Positions 5,566 to 6,010 of a DNA stretch of 6,010 bases are shown here, piece after piece. The first letter of the stretch is position 1; every line of letters starts with the position of its first letter. The DNA is from Blastocatellia bacterium. Its GTDB lineage: Bacteria; Acidobacteriota; Blastocatellia; Pyrinomonadales; Pyrinomonadaceae. The position numbers and the translations under genes are program-made. The notes below the pieces were generated by a model. The model did not search any database and was not told the DNA's origin. It saw only the letters and a program-made list of their open reading frames with translations. The DNA is taken from contig PSRF01000243.1 of assembly GCA_003175865.1 (NCBI GenBank), forward strand, positions 1 to 6,010, written 5' to 3'.

Positions 5566-5591
5566 TGACGCACCGAGATTTCGACGCGTCA
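5566..5591 (-). terminator. Candidate terminator or processing hairpin after the TonB-domain gene
   Basis: On the minus strand TGACGCGTCGA (5591-5581), loop AATC and TCGGTGCGTCA (5576-5566) pair along all 11 positions, including two adjacent G-U wobbles. On the plus strand the wobbles become A-C mismatches, so only the leftward transcript folds fully. It starts 11 nt past the TonB-gene stop. The tail, TCCCATCTTCTTTCCC, is pyrimidine-rich but has no clean T-run, so termination may be partial, leaving read-through into the DUF4388 gene. Confidence 0.5.
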
Positions 5592-5602
5592 CTTATCGGG
5601 GG

Positions 5603-6010
5603 TTATTGAAGCGCAAATTTGTAGTTGATAACTCCGGAGACCTTCACTGGCTGGCCCGAGAGTTTGGTTGGCGAGAACCTCGCTTTGAGTGCCGCGCTGA
5701 CAGCAGCATCACGCAACATTATTGGGCCGCTCGATGCTACCGCCGATATAACCTTTCCTGTTTCGTCAAGAATGACGTCAACAACAACCAGGCCAGATGT
5801 TCTCATGCGTTTGGCGGCTTCTGGGTAAATCGGGGCTGGCAGCGAGAGTGCTGTGCCGTTAAGTACTCCACCCGAAATCGGTTTAAGTATTGGTTTTGGT
5901 CCTGGCGGCGGAGCATCGATGTCAATTTCGATGTTCGTGTTTTGAGCGCCTGGATTGAGAGTCTTCGCTTCAACGCCAGTCGGATTCAAACTACTCGCGT
6001 TGTTCGAAAC
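5603..6010 (-). CDS. TonB C-terminal-domain protein (energy-transducer family), 5' end cut by right edge
   Basis: Seen: the frame is open to the right edge, giving 135 visible codons. The TTG at 5989 is unlikely to be the real start. Counting from that TTG, residues 20-37 are Asp/Pro-rich (IEIDIDAPPPG then PKP), typical of a periplasm-spanning linker. Residues 52-128 form a TonB C-terminal domain: PIYPEAAKRMRTSGLVVVDV, then LDETGKVISAVASSGPIML, then AAVSAALKARFSPT and a final VINYKFALQ strand. Known: this domain contacts TonB-dependent receptors or related outer-envelope partners, usually from a protein anchored in the inner membrane at its N-terminus. The N-terminus is outside the window, so whether this is a true TonB with a membrane anchor, or another fusion like its neighbour, is open. 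It is followed after 90 bp, on the same strand, by the DUF4388/TonB-like gene. Confidence 0.85.
   Translation of the reverse strand, partial: VSNNASSLNPTGVEAKTLNPGAQNTNIEIDIDAPPPGPKPILKPISGGVLNGTALSLPAPIYPEAAKRMRTSGLVVVDVILDETGKVISAVASSGPIMLRDAAVSAALKARFSPTKLSGQPVKVSGVINYKFALQ

Overview
The window is a stretch of bacterial chromosome holding seven protein genes, two of them cut by the window edges. No rRNA, tRNA, CRISPR array, insertion sequence or phage gene is visible. The combination of a DUF4388 domain fused to a TonB-like tail, a membrane protein of the type that carries a zinc-finger anti-sigma N-terminus, and a LeuA-like enzyme with a 'DETLRDGLQ' motif resembles proteins I know from Acidobacteriota, most likely class Blastocatellia (Pyrinomonadaceae-like). 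That placement rests on protein style recalled from memory, not on a search.

Layout. (1) Bases 1-604, plus strand: C-terminal part of a single-pass membrane protein with a proline-rich linker and a beta-rich domain outside the membrane. (2) Bases 611-1831, minus strand: a two-gene unit of a DUF84/YjjX-type inosine/xanthosine triphosphatase followed 18 bp later by a type II thymidine kinase, which pairs nucleotide-pool cleaning with thymidine salvage. The thymidine kinase converges on gene 1 with only 6 bp between stop codons. (3) Bases 1832-2076: a 245-bp divergent intergenic region with a candidate promoter for the minus-strand unit, a repeated GTCAGAGGC(G)TATAA motif, and an imperfect long inverted repeat built of 7-bp units that encloses a 13-bp palindrome. 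(4) Bases 2077-4541, plus strand: an acyl-CoA condensing enzyme of the 2-isopropylmalate/homocitrate synthase (DRE-TIM) family without a regulatory domain, then 23 bp later an M20-type zinc peptidase with all metal ligands visible. (5) Bases 4595-6010, minus strand: a TonB C-terminal-domain protein (cut by the right edge), a candidate hairpin, then the DUF4388-TM-TonB-like protein, which ends in a convincing intrinsic terminator.

Most of the window is ordinary housekeeping and envelope gene content. The points most worth following are the DUF4388/TonB-tail architecture next to a TonB-domain gene, the unassigned substrate of the LeuA-like enzyme and its pairing with an M20 hydrolase, the divergent active-site motifs of the DUF84 protein, and the structured intergenic element at 1930-2012. 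I do not see strong evidence for a wholly new multi-gene system.
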